NCBI GenBank assembly: GCA_907165065.1
Contig: OU015533.1
Coordinates: 29,156,578-29,220,577 of the forward strand
Direction: 5' to 3'
DNA from: Caprimulgus europaeus
Taxonomy: Eukaryota; Chordata; Aves; Caprimulgiformes; Caprimulgidae
DNA length: 64,000 nucleotides
Part shown: positions 62,772 to 64,000 of the stretch, piece after piece
Numbering within the stretch: position 1 is the stretch's first letter
How the letters are laid out: the number at the start of each line of letters is the position of its first letter
Notes under the pieces: model-generated
The model's database searches: none
The model's input: the letters and a program-made list of their open reading frames with translations, nothing else
Told to the model about the DNA's origin: nothing
Translations under genes and position numbers: made by a program

Positions 62772-64000
62772 TTAAGGCTTCACATTGGCAGAATTTACCA
62801 GTAAAGAGGTTTTTTCCTCTACATTTTCACCTTTTTTTTGAAAGACGTTAGTCTTTCAAAAGCACAAAGTGGTATATACATTTATTGTAACAAATATTAG
62901 TTAGCTGGTTTAGATGTCTCTACAAAAAAAACTATGATCAAGAACTATGTCAGCCACCACTGAGAACGTTATCATTTATGAACTGAATAAGGTATGTTTT
63001 TCTTTTTAATTTGAACTATAAACATTAGAAAGCAATATAACTTGCAGTAAACATTTAAAAAGCAACTTTAAAGAAATACAGATCAGGTTTATTAATTAAT
63101 GTAATTCTTTTCTAGAAAACTGGTTCTAATTTGTGAAAATTAAATTATAATATGGAAAAACACTCATGTTTGCATATGTGTTATTAAAATTATGTTTCCT
63201 CATAAAAAAATACAGTGTTGTACAGAATACTGGATACTTTAAATAAGCCATACATACATACATACAAAGTAGGTTACCCATTCTTTTTAATAGATTTGTA
63301 TAATGGAAATCCTATTTGCAATCTCTCTCTAAATAAGAGAGCCTGATCCGAACCTGAATTGCTTGACATGGTGATAAGCCAGATAAGAAAATTTCTGGTG
63401 ATTAAAATACAAATCCTTCCAATGTCAAATGAATTTAAGTCAAATTTTTTTGCTAAACGGTTTTAGAACAGACATGTCTTTTTCCTTTTACATACACACA
63501 GCTATCAAAAAAGGGAAAAACCCACAAGCAGAGTGAAAACACACAACTCATAACTGTATATGTGTTTTAGAGTCTTCAGGCAAGATACAATTTATTCTAC
63601 AATATTCACTAAACACATTTACAGGATCAGACAGGTTTTTGGAATCTCTGAGACAAACTAATACTGCAATCAAAGGATTAGCAAACCAGCTGCCTATGTG
63701 CCATTACAGCTGATTACCATAGCCTGTAGACAGCTAGCTCACTTGGAAAGAGCTTTCAGGAACAGTCCGCTGTTGCTGAAGAGAAGGGTATAGCAGGATA
63801 ATGTGATATTAACTCATTATTTATTATACATTAAAAATCAAACTTATGGAATATAAATTGCATGTGGTTTTAGAAAATATTAAGTTATAAACCACATTTA
63901 CAATAAAACCTGTAAAAGAAAAAGTGAAGAGAATTACAGAACACTTCCTTTTAGGCCTAAGGATGCTGTGCAGTGAAGGTTTGACTTTTCAATCTTCTCC

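Larger units (their letters stand above)
50391..64000 (-). other. BMPR2 intron 1, 3' part (runs off the right edge)
   Basis: 13.6 kb of non-coding sequence upstream of exon 2. No exon 1 was found: there is no minus-strand ATG followed by a hydrophobic signal peptide and a donor in the right phase, and no CpG-island promoter. It contains a perfect inverted repeat at 50778, AT microsatellites at 51262 and about 53281, a CR1 piece at about 54255, MIR-like remnants at about 55655 and 59296, and an A-run at 62756. Confidence 0.85.

Overview
This is a vertebrate, almost certainly avian, nuclear genomic window. It holds most of one gene on the minus strand: BMPR2, the bone morphogenetic protein type II receptor, a transmembrane serine/threonine kinase. 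The evidence for a bird is the presence of chicken-type CR1 LINE fragments, rather compact introns, and a BMPR2 protein that is close to the mammalian one but carries small ectodomain differences. The DNA is AT-rich and non-coding outside the exons, and I see no second protein-coding gene.

Layout, low to high coordinate (3' to 5' of the gene): 1-2160 is probable 3' UTR. Exons 13 to 2 follow at 2161-2411, 4160-5439, 6523-6695, 10370-10506, 11476-11623, 13352-13512, 15116-15230, 19235-19465, 21358-21449, 21969-22079, 48760-48939 and 50217-50390. Intron 3 (22080-48759) is 26.7 kb and separates the ligand-binding exons from the transmembrane exon. From 50391 to the end is the proximal part of intron 1. 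Exon 1, with the signal peptide, and the promoter lie beyond the right edge. Every intron has GT..AG ends and all junction phases agree. The coding exons add up to 3053 nt including the stop. If exon 1 supplies 76 coding nt, as in human, the protein would be 1042 aa against 1038 in human. The four extra residues lie in exon 2 (+1) and exon 3 (+3); exons 4-13 have exactly the human lengths as I know them.

How the parts work together: exons 2-3 make the cysteine-rich three-finger BMP/GDF-binding ectodomain, exon 4 the membrane helix, exon 5 the juxtamembrane linker, exons 6-11 the kinase domain, and exons 12-13 the long cytoplasmic tail typical of BMPR2.

The remaining sequence is intronic. It contains five CR1-type LINE fragments (one old and weakly matched), several MIR-like or ancient amniote repeat remnants, AT/A-rich microsatellites, three short CpG-rich islets in intron 3, and two notable inverted repeats. 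I found no CRISPR array, operon, tRNA or rRNA gene, and nothing that supports a previously undescribed multi-gene system. The points worth a second look are small: a bird ectodomain glycosylation and length difference, CpG-rich islets inside intron 3, hairpins, and a weak splice acceptor.
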